Shown: positions 34,435 to 43,788 of the stretch, piece by piece
How the letters are laid out: every line of letters begins with the position of its first letter
Numbering within the stretch: the first letter of the stretch is position 1
DNA from: Closterium sp. NIES-65
Taxonomy: Eukaryota > Streptophyta > Zygnematophyceae > Desmidiales > Closteriaceae
NCBI GenBank assembly: GCA_948144175.1
Contig: CANXME010000106.1
Location: 558,001 to 622,000 of the forward strand
DNA length: 64,000 bases
Reading direction: 5' to 3'
Made by a program: the position numbers and the translations under genes
The notes under the pieces: generated by a model
Told to the model about the DNA's origin: nothing
The model's database searches: none
The model's input: only the letters and a program-made list of their open reading frames with translations

Positions 34435-37400
34435 ATGGCTACCCCTAGTGTCCTAGCTTTTGACGCTGAGGGTCGCGCCATTGATTTTGAGGTCTGGTTA
34501 GACGACCTGCAGCTGTTCTTACAGTGCGACAGGGCTGACGACCTTTCTCTCTTTGACCTCACCTCTGGCGCCTCTCCTGCCCCTGCTGCTGATGCTGATC
34601 CCGCTGTCCGCTCTAAGTGGGCCACCCGCGATGCTGCTGCACGTCTTGCTGTGCGTCGCCACCTCCCTACCTCTGAGCGTGCGCACTTTAGTCAGTACAA
34701 GAGTGCTCAGTCCTTGTACGACGCTGTAGTTGCGCGCTACTCCTCCCCTGCCACTGCTGCACTGAGCCGTCTCATGCTTCCCTACCTCTTTCCTGACCTC
34801 TCTGCCTTTCCCACTGTCGCTGACCTCATTACGCACCTCCGCACTAGTGACACTCGCTACCGCGCCGCCCTTCCTGCTGAGTTCTGCGCTAAGAACCCCC
34901 CCCCCATGTACATCGCTCTCTACTACGTAGTCGCACGCCTCCCTGACTCCCTTCGCGTCGTCAGGGACCACTTTCTCGCAGTCTGTCCCACCACTCTCAC
35001 CGTCGACCTCCTCGAGAAGGCCCTCCTTGCAGCGGAGAAGAGCATAGTCGCTGTAGGTGCTTCTCGTGGTGACCCTCGCACCCCCATCTTTGAGGGGTGC
35101 TCTCCTTCCCCCTTGCTGCCCTCTGTTGCCTCTGCTGCTGCTGCCGACCTGCTTGGTCTTGAGTCGGTCGGCGCGGCGTCTGCCCCTAGTGGGAGACGTC
35201 GCTCCAGCAAGGGCAAGGGGGGCAAGGGCGCGGGTGGAGCTGGAGGGGGCGGTGGCGGTGGCGGCGGTGGCGGCGGAGGGAGTGGGGGTGGCGGCGGGGC
35301 TAGTGGCGGGGGTGGTGGTGGTGGTGGCGGCAGCAGCGGCGGAGACGGTGGTGGTGGTGCCAGCGGTGGTGGTGGAGGCAGCGGCGGAGGTGGAGGCGGC
35401 GGAGGTGGAGGCAGTGGAGGCGGCAGCGGAGGAGGCAGTAGTGGTGTAGGAGGTGGAGCTGGTCGGGGTGGTACCCAGCAGCGTAGCGGCGGTGGTGGTG
35501 GCCAGCGCTCGCACCGGCAGCAGCAGCAGCGCTCGCGGGACATCCCTTCGCCTCAGCAGCTTCGTGAGTGGTACGCTGGGCGTCAGAGGGGTGGGGGTAC
35601 TGGTCCCTGCACCTACGTTCTTCGTTCCGGCGACCGCGCGGGTGAGCAGTGTGGGGGTGCCCACGCCACCCAGCGCTGCTTTGGCCGCCTGACGGACGCT
35701 TGGCGTCAGCAGTTCCCTGGGGCTAGTGAGATCCCTCGCTGGGATGAGCTTCTCAGGGCTGGTGTAGCGATCTTTGATCTTGATTTTGATGCTATCCTTA
35801 CTGCTATGTATGTTGTGGATTATAGTGAGGAGAATGAGGGTTACCGGTGTTTTCAGCCCGACCCGGGCATTGGTACTGCTGCGCTAGGTGCTTGTGAGGC
35901 TGCTGCTCTAGGTGCCAGTGCGTCTGCGCTCTCAGGTACTGGTGAGACTGCGCTCTCAGGTACTGAGTCGTCCTCGTCCTCCCTCACTTTCACACTTGAC
36001 TCCGGAGCTTCTCGCTCCTTCTTTCGAGACCGCACTACCCTTTCGCCGCTCGCCAGGCCGGTTGCGGTCTCCCTTGCTGACCCCTCTGGGGGTCCTGTCC
36101 TGTCTCACTTCTCCACTGTCCTCCCGTGTCCGGCTGCCCCTTCGGGCACCCTGTCGGGTCTGTACCTTCCCTCGTTCTCTACGAACTTGGTGAGTGGAGC
36201 GGACCTGCAGGATGGGGGTGTTCACCAGTTCACTCCTGCGCGTCAGAGGGTGACCCACTGCACGGAGGCTCGCACAGGCCGACACCTGGCCACGTTCTCA
36301 CGTCGGCCGGGGTCGAGTCTCTACACCCTGACCGTTGAGTCTCCTCCTGTCCCTGCGTCTGGTCAGGTGGCTGCGTCGGGTCAGGTACTTGCTGCTGCGT
36401 CCCGGTCAGGTCCTGAGTCTGCCCCCTGTTCTTGTCGCCTCCTGTCTCACGAGACTCTCCTGTGGCACCACCGTCTTGGCCACCCCTCCTTGCCCCGTCT
36501 TCGGAGCATGGCTTCCCGTGTCCTTGTCTCTGGTCTTCCCCAGTCTCTCCCTCCTCTCCCCTCCGGGCCAGGACCTTCCTGTGTCCCCTGTGTCGAGGGT
36601 CGCCTCCGGGCTACTCCTCACTCCTCCCACTTCCCCCCGACAGAGGCTCCCCTGCAGACGCTTCACATGGATGTGTGGGGCCCAGCCCCCGTCCGTGGGC
36701 AGGGTTACGAGCGCTACTTCCTGTTGGTGGTTGACGACTACTCGCGTTACACCACAGTCCTCCCCTTGCGCAGCAAGGGTGCGGTCACTGAGGTGCTGAT
36801 CGACTGGATCCGCGAGGCTCGTCTCCAGCTCAGGAAGAGCTTCGGCTCGGACTTTCCTGTTCTGCGTCTGCACTCTGACAGAGGCGGAGAGTTCTCTTCT
36901 CGCCTTCTGCGAGACTACTGTCGTGCACGGGGGATCCGCCAGACCTTCACGCTTCCGGACTCACCACAGCAAAATGGGATTGCTGAGCGCCGCATTGGCA
37001 TGGTCATGGATGTCGCTCGTACGTCCATGATGCATGCGGCTGCCCCCCATTTTCTGTGGCCGTTTGCGGTGAGGTACGCGGCGCATCAGCTCAACCTTCA
37101 CCCCCGGGTCTCTCGGCCAGCGATGTCCCCAGCCTTGCTGTGGACGGGGAAGGTTGGCGATGCGTCTGTGTTCCGTGTCTGGGGATCTCGGGCGTTTGTC
37201 CGCGACTTGTCTGCGGACAAGCTGTCCCCTCGTGCTGCTCCCTGTGTCTTCCTTGGCTTCCCCACTGACGCCCCAGGGTGGCAGTTTTACCACCCCTCCT
37301 CTCGTCGTGTTCTGTCCTCCCAGGACGTCACGTTCGACGAGTCAGTCCCCTTCTACCGTCTCTTCCCCTACCGCACTCCTTCCCTCCCCCCTCCCCCGGA

Positions 37401-40311
37401 CTTCCTTGTGCCGGTTCCCCCCCCGGTAGACCCCCTCCCCCCTCAGGTTCCTGCCCCCTCAGGTGTGTCCCAGGTAGACGCCGTTGACCCGGTCGAGGTT
37501 ACTGGTGACTCTGGTGCTGCTGCGGGTGCTGAGCCTGGGGGTGCTGACTCTGGGGGTGCTGTGCGCGGGGGTGCTGAGCCTGGGGGTGCTACTGCTGGGG
37601 GTGCTGGGCCTGAGGGTGCTACTGCGGAGGGTGCGGAGCCTGGGGGTGCTGAGCCGGGGGGTGCTGTGCCTGGAGGTGCTGGGTCTGGGGGTGCTGGGTC
37701 GGGAGCTGCTGAGCCTGGGGGTGCTGCGTCTGGAGCTGCTGAGCATGGGGTTTCTCCTGCTGCTACGTCTCTCCGGGAGCCCCTCTCTCCACAGGAGCTG
37801 CGCGAGTGGTTCGCTCGCCGCTGGAGGCGTGCTGCTGAGTCTGGAGGTGCTGCTGGAGCTGGAGCTGGAGCTTCTTCGACCGTCGAGGGTGCGGGTGCAG
37901 CCGGTCCCGGAGCTGCTGGCCCTGCAGGTCCTCCTGGAGCTGGAGCTGCTGAGGGCGTTCGTGCTGAGCCTGCTGCTGTTGGTCCTGCCGCTGGAGGTGT
38001 GGGTGGCGCTGGTGCTGTCGCTGAGGGTGCTGGTGCTGTCCCTGCTGAGTCTGGAGCTGCCGCGCGGCCTCGGCCGTACTTCGTTCCGCTCCTTCAGCAG
38101 GTTCTTGGTCTTTCTCCTCCAGTAGAGGGTCCACCGCCTGTCCAGTCGCAGCCCCTACTGGAGCCTTCCTCTCCGCTGCCTGCTCCCTCTCCTTACACTG
38201 GTCCTACTGGAGGTCTTGCTGAGCGTCGTGAGCCTGCGTCTCGTCCCGCGTCGCCTGTTCGTGCTGCTCGCGCTAGTGGTCGCAGTTCGCGTCAGCGTCC
38301 TCCTCCTGTCCCTGGCACGCACCGGATGTCTTTACGTCCGTCCACTGCTCCTCTGCGTGCCCCTTTGCCTTCTCCTCCTGAGTCCTCTCTTCCTGCGCTT
38401 GCGGACCCTGAGTCGGACTCTCTTCGTGCTGCCAGTCCCACTGTCACGCGTCTGCTTGCTACTGTCGTCACTGACCCCTCTTTTGAGTCCACTGCTGCGT
38501 CTGCTCTAGTCGCTGAGCTCGTCGACTTTGCTGCTCGCTGTCGCCTCGACTACGCTGCTAGTCTTGTTGCTGAGTCTGCGTCTGTCTGTCCTCCGTCCGT
38601 CGGGGGTGAGTGTGCTCTTGGCACGGACGTCCTAGAGGACAGGCAGGAGGAGTTACAGTGTCTAGCGGCTGCTTCACCTCATCTCGCGTCTGTACTGCTT
38701 GCCCCTGAGGGAGACCCGGATGCACTAGACATCCCGACTCCGCGTTCTTACGCGGAGGCCGTAGAGGGTCCCTACTCCTCTCAGTGGCAGGCAGCTATGG
38801 ATGCAGAGATGGCTTCCTGGAAGTCCACAGGCACCTACGTTGACGCGGTTCCCCCTCCTGGGGCGAACATCGTCAGTGGCATGTGGATCTTCAGGGTGAA
38901 GCGGCCGCCGGGCTCTCCACCTGTCTTCAAGGCACGGTACGTTGCTCGTGGCTTCAGTCAGCGGCAGGGAGTTGACTACTTTCAGACCTTCTCTCCCACC
39001 CCGAAGATAACTACTCTTCGGGTGCTGCTGCACATAGCCGCTCAGCGCGACTACGAGCTTCACTCTCTCGACTTCAGCACTGCGTTCTTGCAGGGTAGCC
39101 TGCACGAGGAGATCTGGCTTCGCCGTCCACCTGGCTTCACTGGGACTTTCCCTCCTGGCACCCAGTGGAGCCTCCGACGGCCAGTCTACGGTCTCCGCCA
39201 GGCACCGCGTGAGTGGCACGACACACTGAGGACTACGCTTGCGGCTCTTGGGTTTGCTCCTTCTACTGCTGACCCGTCGCTGTTTCTTCGCACCGACACT
39301 TCCCTGCCGCCGTTCTACATCCTCGTGTACGTCGACGACCTGGTCTTTGCCACAGCGGACACTGCTGGACTCGCCTACGTGAAGTCCGAGCTGTTGAAGA
39401 GACACACGTGCACAGACCTGGGTGAACTGCGCAGCTACCTTGGCTTGCAGATCACTCGGGACAGAGCACGCCGCACCATTACCTTGACTCAGTCACACAT
39501 GGTGCAGCAGGTCCTTCAGCGCTTCGGCTTCACGTACTCCTCGCCTCAGGCCACTCCTCTGCCTACTCGCCACTCACTCTCAGCTCTGCCTTCGGATGAG
39601 TCCGTAGAGTCGAGTGGTCCGTATGCGGAGCTTGTTGGCTGCCTCATGTACCTGATGACCTGCACACGACCTGACCTTGCATACCCTCTGAGCATTCTTG
39701 CACGCTATGTTGCTCCTGGGAGACACAGACCGGAGCACATGGCTGCAGCGAAGAGGGTATTGCGCTACCTGTGCAGTACGTCAGGCATGGGGCTAGTGCT
39801 TGGAGGGCGGAGTCCAGTGGTCCTTACCGGCCACGCGGACGCGTCTTGGGCTGACGACCAGGCTACGCAGCGGTCGTCACAGGGTTACACCTTCAGCCTT
39901 GGTTCCGGCTCTTTCTCGTGGCGGTCTACTCGCTCGTCTTCGGTTCTCGGCTCCAGTTGTGAGGCTGAGATCTACGCCGGGGCCATGGCTGCACAGGAGC
40001 TTCGCTGGCTCACCTACCTGCTGACTGACCTTGGAGAGCCGCCTCGTTCTCCTCCAGTGCTGTACGTAGACAACAAGGCTATGCTGGCCTTGTGTCGAGA
40101 GCAGCGCTTGGAGCACAGAACGAAGCACATTGCTCTCCGCTACTTCCTTGCTCGTGAGCTGCAGCAGCGTGGTCAGTTGCGACTTGCGTACGTGGCCTCT
40201 GAGGCCAACACTGCTGATGTGTTCACCAAGGCACTTGCGCCTTGTGACCATCAGCGCTTCTGCACCCAGCTGGGTCTTGTGCCTGTCTTGCCTCACTTGC
40301 TCTCCTCTTGA
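34435..40311 (+). CDS. Element F gag-pol polyprotein, complete (Ty1/copia)
   Basis: This is one frame of 1,958 codons. ATG 34435 (context CACCATGG) is chosen because MATPSVLAF is shared by A, C and E; no upstream in-frame ATG is needed. Domains: gag with a capsid region, a 10-C run coding NPPP, polyglycine (about 265-365), SPQQLREW at 372, and a zinc-knuckle variant C392-x13-C406-x3-H410-x4-C415. Protease D522-S-G follows. Integrase has HHCC from about 678 and catalytic D746, D815, E851 with the canonical 35-residue spacing. A GGAEP-rich linker contains SPQELREW at 1118. RT has YVDD at 39328-39339 (Y1632). RNase H has D1802, E1843/E1845 and D1879. All catalytic residues are present. Products copy element RNA to DNA and integrate it; this copy could also mobilise A, C, E and G. 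Confidence 0.96.
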   Translation: MATPSVLAFDAEGRAIDFEVWLDDLQLFLQCDRADDLSLFDLTSGASPAPAADADPAVRSKWATRDAAARLAVRRHLPTSERAHFSQYKSAQSLYDAVVARYSSPATAALSRLMLPYLFPDLSAFPTVADLITHLRTSDTRYRAALPAEFCAKNPPPMYIALYYVVARLPDSLRVVRDHFLAVCPTTLTVDLLEKALLAAEKSIVAVGASRGDPRTPIFEGCSPSPLLPSVASAAAADLLGLESVGAASAPSGRRRSSKGKGGKGAGGAGGGGGGGGGGGGGSGGGGGASGGGGGGGGGSSGGDGGGGASGGGGGSGGGGGGGGGGSGGGSGGGSSGVGGGAGRGGTQQRSGGGGGQRSHRQQQQRSRDIPSPQQLREWYAGRQRGGGTGPCTYVLRSGDRAGEQCGGAHATQRCFGRLTDAWRQQFPGASEIPRWDELLRAGVAIFDLDFDAILTAMYVVDYSEENEGYRCFQPDPGIGTAALGACEAAALGASASALSGTGETALSGTESSSSSLTFTLDSGASRSFFRDRTTLSPLARPVAVSLADPSGGPVLSHFSTVLPCPAAPSGTLSGLYLPSFSTNLVSGADLQDGGVHQFTPARQRVTHCTEARTGRHLATFSRRPGSSLYTLTVESPPVPASGQVAASGQVLAAASRSGPESAPCSCRLLSHETLLWHHRLGHPSLPRLRSMASRVLVSGLPQSLPPLPSGPGPSCVPCVEGRLRATPHSSHFPPTEAPLQTLHMDVWGPAPVRGQGYERYFLLVVDDYSRYTTVLPLRSKGAVTEVLIDWIREARLQLRKSFGSDFPVLRLHSDRGGEFSSRLLRDYCRARGIRQTFTLPDSPQQNGIAERRIGMVMDVARTSMMHAAAPHFLWPFAVRYAAHQLNLHPRVSRPAMSPALLWTGKVGDASVFRVWGSRAFVRDLSADKLSPRAAPCVFLGFPTDAPGWQFYHPSSRRVLSSQDVTFDESVPFYRLFPYRTPSLPPPPDFLVPVPPPVDPLPPQVPAPSGVSQVDAVDPVEVTGDSGAAAGAEPGGADSGGAVRGGAEPGGATAGGAGPEGATAEGAEPGGAEPGGAVPGGAGSGGAGSGAAEPGGAASGAAEHGVSPAATSLREPLSPQELREWFARRWRRAAESGGAAGAGAGASSTVEGAGAAGPGAAGPAGPPGAGAAEGVRAEPAAVGPAAGGVGGAGAVAEGAGAVPAESGAAARPRPYFVPLLQQVLGLSPPVEGPPPVQSQPLLEPSSPLPAPSPYTGPTGGLAERREPASRPASPVRAARASGRSSRQRPPPVPGTHRMSLRPSTAPLRAPLPSPPESSLPALADPESDSLRAASPTVTRLLATVVTDPSFESTAASALVAELVDFAARCRLDYAASLVAESASVCPPSVGGECALGTDVLEDRQEELQCLAAASPHLASVLLAPEGDPDALDIPTPRSYAEAVEGPYSSQWQAAMDAEMASWKSTGTYVDAVPPPGANIVSGMWIFRVKRPPGSPPVFKARYVARGFSQRQGVDYFQTFSPTPKITTLRVLLHIAAQRDYELHSLDFSTAFLQGSLHEEIWLRRPPGFTGTFPPGTQWSLRRPVYGLRQAPREWHDTLRTTLAALGFAPSTADPSLFLRTDTSLPPFYILVYVDDLVFATADTAGLAYVKSELLKRHTCTDLGELRSYLGLQITRDRARRTITLTQSHMVQQVLQRFGFTYSSPQATPLPTRHSLSALPSDESVESSGPYAELVGCLMYLMTCTRPDLAYPLSILARYVAPGRHRPEHMAAAKRVLRYLCSTSGMGLVLGGRSPVVLTGHADASWADDQATQRSSQGYTFSLGSGSFSWRSTRSSSVLGSSCEAEIYAGAMAAQELRWLTYLLTDLGEPPRSPPVLYVDNKAMLALCREQRLEHRTKHIALRYFLARELQQRGQLRLAYVASEANTADVFTKALAPCDHQRFCTQLGLVPVLPHLLSS

Positions 40312-40497
40312 CTTCACTTGTACTGTGACATATATATATATACCTGCTCTTGCTTGTCTAGCTTTATATATATGTCTGTACTCTTGCTTGTGAACTGGCC
40401 TTTGGCCTCACTCTTGTGCTCGGACTGTGTGGTGACTTTGTGATCCACCCTGAGCTTTGCTTTGTCTTGCTTGACTGGTCTTGTGACCCCTTGTTCT

Positions 40498-40520
40498 CCC
40501 CCACTTTGCCTATGGGGGTG
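40498..40520 (+). promoter_or_regulatory. Element F polypurine tract within a potential hairpin
   Basis: TATGGGGGTG ends directly at the 3' LTR and should prime plus-strand synthesis. Its TGGGGG (40513-40518) can pair with CCCCCA at 40498-40503 across a short loop. The same arrangement recurs in A, C, G and the relic at 51000. Confidence 0.7.
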
Positions 40521-40657
40521 TGTCAGAACATATCTATAGCTTATACTGCTGTGTAGGCTGTAGTGGGGTATCCCATAGGGGGTACAACCCAGTTAGGGTT
40601 TCATATTTGTACTGCTTTCATTCATAGTTCATTCATTCCTGTTTTCCTACTATCACA
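40521..40657 (+). repeat. Element F 3' LTR
   Basis: This 137-bp LTR is identical by eye to the 5' LTR and is followed by the right GGGCA duplication. Confidence 0.95.
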
Positions 40658-40662
40658 GGGCA

Positions 40663-41220
40663 GCGGGGCACCCGTGGGCGCTAGGCAGCGGGGCACGCGC
40701 TGGCGCCGGTTAGCGAGGCACGCGCGGTTACGGGGCAGCAGGGCGCCCACGGGTGCTGGGCAGCGGGACAGGGCAGTGCGCGCTGTCGGCGACCAGGGTA
40801 GTGAGCGGCGAGCAGGGCAGCACGTGGCGAGCAAACCATCACGCGGCGGCAGGGTAGCGCGGGGCAGGGCAGGGCACGCCCGCGGCGAGCAGGGCAGCGC
40901 AGGCAGCAGGGTAGGGTACACGTGCGGAGAGCAGGGCAGCACGTGGCGAGCAGGGCAGCGCGGGCAGCAGTGCAGGACGTGCGGCAGCAGGGCAGCGTGC
41001 GGCAGGGCAGGGAAGGGCAGCGCGAAAGTGCTGGGCAGGCAGGGCACGTGCGTGGCGAGCAGGGCAGCGCGTGCGGGGCAGCGCCACCGTGCGGGGCAGG
41101 GCAGGGCGGGGCAGTAGTGTGATAGCGTACTGGGCAGGGCAAAAAACGTCGGGCAGGAACGCAACTAAACGGTGGGCCCTAAAAAAAGGCGGTCCTAGAA
41201 CGGGACCAGCTCTGACACCA
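40663..41220 (-). repeat. Element D leader, right part, with primer-binding site
   Basis: A GC-rich repeat of GGCAGCGGGGCACGCG-like units (40663-41110), an A-run, and a primer site at its right edge. On minus the site reads TGGTGTCAGAGCTGGTCCCG immediately inside the LTR, close to the initiator Met-tRNA complement. The many open frames are repeat artefacts. Confidence 0.75.
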
Positions 41221-41356
41221 TGTCAGAAAACAAAACAGGAATGATTGACTAAGCAGGAAAGGTGGCACAAGTACTAACCCTAACAAGGGTTGTACCCCAT
41301 AGGGAGTGACCCACTACAGCCCAACAAACCTAACATGATATAAACATGTTTTGACA
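41221..41356 (-). repeat. Element D 5' LTR
   Basis: This 136-bp LTR on the minus strand starts TGTCAAAACATG and ends TTTTCTGACA. It shares the GTGGGTCACTCC...GGGGTACAA pattern of the superfamily and abuts the primer site. Its partner 3' LTR is not found in the window, so no target duplication can be confirmed; AAGCT follows at 41357. Confidence 0.85.
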
Positions 41357-42176
41357 AAGCTTGCATCAATCCATGATGTCCAGCAGTTACAAAGCTCCCG
41401 TCAGCATTATCCTTCAGTTGCAGATACAATTTCTGTAACTTCCAGCCTTTGTCATGTCAAACTTTATATGTCGTTTCGTCGTCCACAACCTTAAAAATTT
41501 AAGTATTTGTCTTTGAACAGGTGAGCTAAGGAAAAGTCGTCCATGTCAAACGCTTCCAACGGAAAAACCTCTTCGCCTTCGAACACTTAAGAAGTCGTTA
41601 ACGTAGATATTTCAGACGTTTTAAGAGTCGAACGCCGTTGCTCTAGTTCCTTTAAAAAATGCTTCTCACGTTTTCCAGAGCATGAAATTTTCACTCCATG
41701 CCATCTTGGGTGACAACTTGAAATAGATACAGGCATGACCTTAGCCTGTGAAACCCCTTGATGAATGTTTAACACTTTATTTCAAGCTTTCTTCCTCTTC
41801 GCCAGTTGTTGATAGATGGCACCAAAAACTGACAATCTGAAAATATTTTGTAGTCCAGCTTTCTTGTACTTGTAGTTTTTGACTTTTGGTAAAAATAACT
41901 CAATTCTCAGATCCTATTTTGGGTGACCGTTTGAAACGAAATGGACCATTGAAGCTTCCTTGGAGTAACTCTATGTCTTGAGCTTAAGAGCAACTTTATA
42001 ACCTGATAAAATAGATCTTCTCAAGTGATGTTACGACTAACCAATGTTGTCTGTTTGAACACAATGTTGGTGTCATTAACAAGCCCTTGAAGGGTAGATT
42101 CAGGAAATAGATTCATATTGCTGAACTTGTTGAGGTAAGCTGGACATGTGTTGAATTAAAGTCCTCCTAAGGAGCC
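41357..42176. other. AT-richer single-copy-like sequence, nothing recognised
   Basis: No frame, repeat or element end is recognisable. Composition is clearly more AT-rich than the flanking copia DNA. Confidence 0.4.
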
Positions 42177-42431
42177 ATGGCGGAGAGCCTGAATGAGCCT
42201 TTAAAGAACAGCGGTGCATCATTTCTCAAAACTTCAAGATCTCTCCAATTTCAATGCTCCAACATTCCGAAAGAAAACAGGTCTGATCTAGAACCAGGTA
42301 GGAGATGAGAAAGTGCGTTGCACTGTTTCCTTCCATGGCGTTTTCTTTGGTTTCCTCTTCACTTTTGTCAGGATGCAGCAGCACGATGGACGATTGCGAT
42401 CACACCTGTCACATTTGCATGAATGTGAAGG
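42177..42431 (+). other. Candidate pair of 5' exons of an unidentified gene
   Basis: ATG 42177 lies in a good context (GAGCCATGGCG) and opens 40 codons (MAESLNEPLKNSGASFLKTS...) up to a donor CCAG|GTAGGA at 42298. A pyrimidine-rich stretch ends in TTTGTCAG at 42371. A second short exon (42372-42431) would continue in frame as GCSSTMDDCDHTCHICMNVK, with the Cys/His pattern CDHTCHIC, to another donor GTAAGG at 42432. I do not recognise the protein and see no further exon. Splice-site-like strings occur by chance, so this is only a candidate host gene start. Confidence 0.25.
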
Positions 42432-43109
42432 GTAAGGGGATCGAAGAAGGGAGGTGTACATAGTGTATATACTGTACATGGCGAATCAGTGTAGCGCGAG
42501 GATGGGAGCCGAAGGGTCAGTTAAAGTTTCACGAAGTGAGGGGCGGGGATGGGAAGCTGTCGTATGCCGAGCCTGAGGGTCGGAGGGTTGCATGGGCGAG
42601 AGTGGGCCGGGACTTATGTAAGCAGGAGGCTGAGGCTGCAGAAACAGCGGGTAACAAGGCAGCGGAAGCAGGAAGGCAGTGGGGCCACCAAGTGATGGAT
42701 GGGTGTTCGAGTGCATGCTTGTTTGTTTCCTGTGTGTGCGGGGTTGGTTCGGGAAGCCAGCTGGATCTGAATGAAGACAGATGGAGGCAAGGTAGCAAGG
42801 GCATGGAAGGGATGGCAAGAAGCAGCTCGGATGCAAGTCGGCTCACAAAGGCTCATAGCCACGAGGGTAGGCTAGGGTGATGGGACAGCTCGATGGTGGT
42901 GGGAGTGCTGGTAGAATAGGAGGAATCCTGAAACCAATTCTCATTGCTTGTATGTTTCCCTTTTACACAAGTGCTTTGCTGTAAACCGAGCAAGCGGTGA
43001 CCTTAGGGAGATATGATTAGCAAGGTGCAAGGAACCTAGGATGCCGAGCGTTGTGTGTGTGAAGGAGCTCCGAGCTCATCACATACAAGCAATCGGGACA
43101 GAGTAAGGA
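42432..43109. other. No gene recognised upstream of the gypsy element
   Basis: Low-complexity open frames occur on both strands between 42486 and 42880. None resembles a family. The 5' LTR of the gypsy element, expected here, is not visible. Confidence 0.4.
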
Positions 43110-43788
43110 ATGCCCACGAGATCGGGTCCAGATTTCGCAGCGAAGGATCTGTCTGTAGAGTCAAAAGCAATGAATGGTGACGGGAAGAACGAGCACGGAA
43201 AGGGGAAGGAGACGGAGGCGCATGGCGTAGGAGGAGATAATTCAATAAACCTGAGTGGAGCCACGGGCTCAGACGCGGAAAGCAAACAGCCGCGCGCGGC
43301 GGGCAAAGATGCAGAGGGAGCTGGGACAAAGAAACCCATCACTGCAGAAGGAGCCGCCACGATGGGAGCGACAGGCCTTATCAGCGCAGTGCTTCGTGGC
43401 AGGGTTTCAAGGAGGAGGCAGCATCAACGCGGTGGCGGTACACTATGCTCCAGAACGTGGAAGTGCCGGAGCGATTCTCAGGAGAGACTCGGTTCGGACC
43501 ATCCCTGAAGAACTACTTGATGCAGCTGTTGAACTTGCGTGCATGATGGGAGCGAGATCAGCTGGCAGCAGATGAGTTCTTCAGAGGCCTGGCGAACACT
43601 CAAACCGGCAAAGCTGAGACATACTACCAGATTTGTCAGCGAGAGCTGCTGGATTGGGCCGAGCAAGGGAGACCAGGGGAGAGGGACCCCACCAAACGTA
43701 TTCTGGAAACGCTACGTGAGAAATTCCCACTGCAGACGCCTAAGAGAGTCGTCGAGCTCCTCGACTTCAAATGGAGAACGAAGGAGTC
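43110..43788 (+). pseudogene. Gypsy gag, N-terminal part
   Basis: ATG 43110 opens MPTRSGPDFAAKDLSVESKA. A change of frame near 43400 leads into the capsid core: YTMLQNVEVPERFSGETRFG, a TGA near 43543, then LAADEFFRGLANTQTGKAE, YYQICQRELLDWAEQGRPGE and LREKFPLQTPKRVVELLDF. The capsid-like pattern and the zinc knuckles further on support gag. The solo LTR cuts it at 43789. Confidence 0.7.

Larger units (their letters stand above)
33412..40662 (+). mobile_element. Element F: intact Ty1/copia retrotransposon
   Basis: LTRs of 137 bp (33417-33553 and 40521-40657) appear identical base for base and are flanked by GGGCA at 33412-33416 and 40658-40662. The primer site TGGTATAGAGCGGGTCC is at 33554, a GC-rich leader runs to 34434, a single polyprotein frame occupies 34435-40311, and a purine tract TATGGGGGTG ends at 40520. 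Total length between LTR ends is 7,241 bp. Identical LTRs plus an undamaged frame imply a recent insertion of an autonomous element. It landed in the leader of the older element D. Confidence 0.96.
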
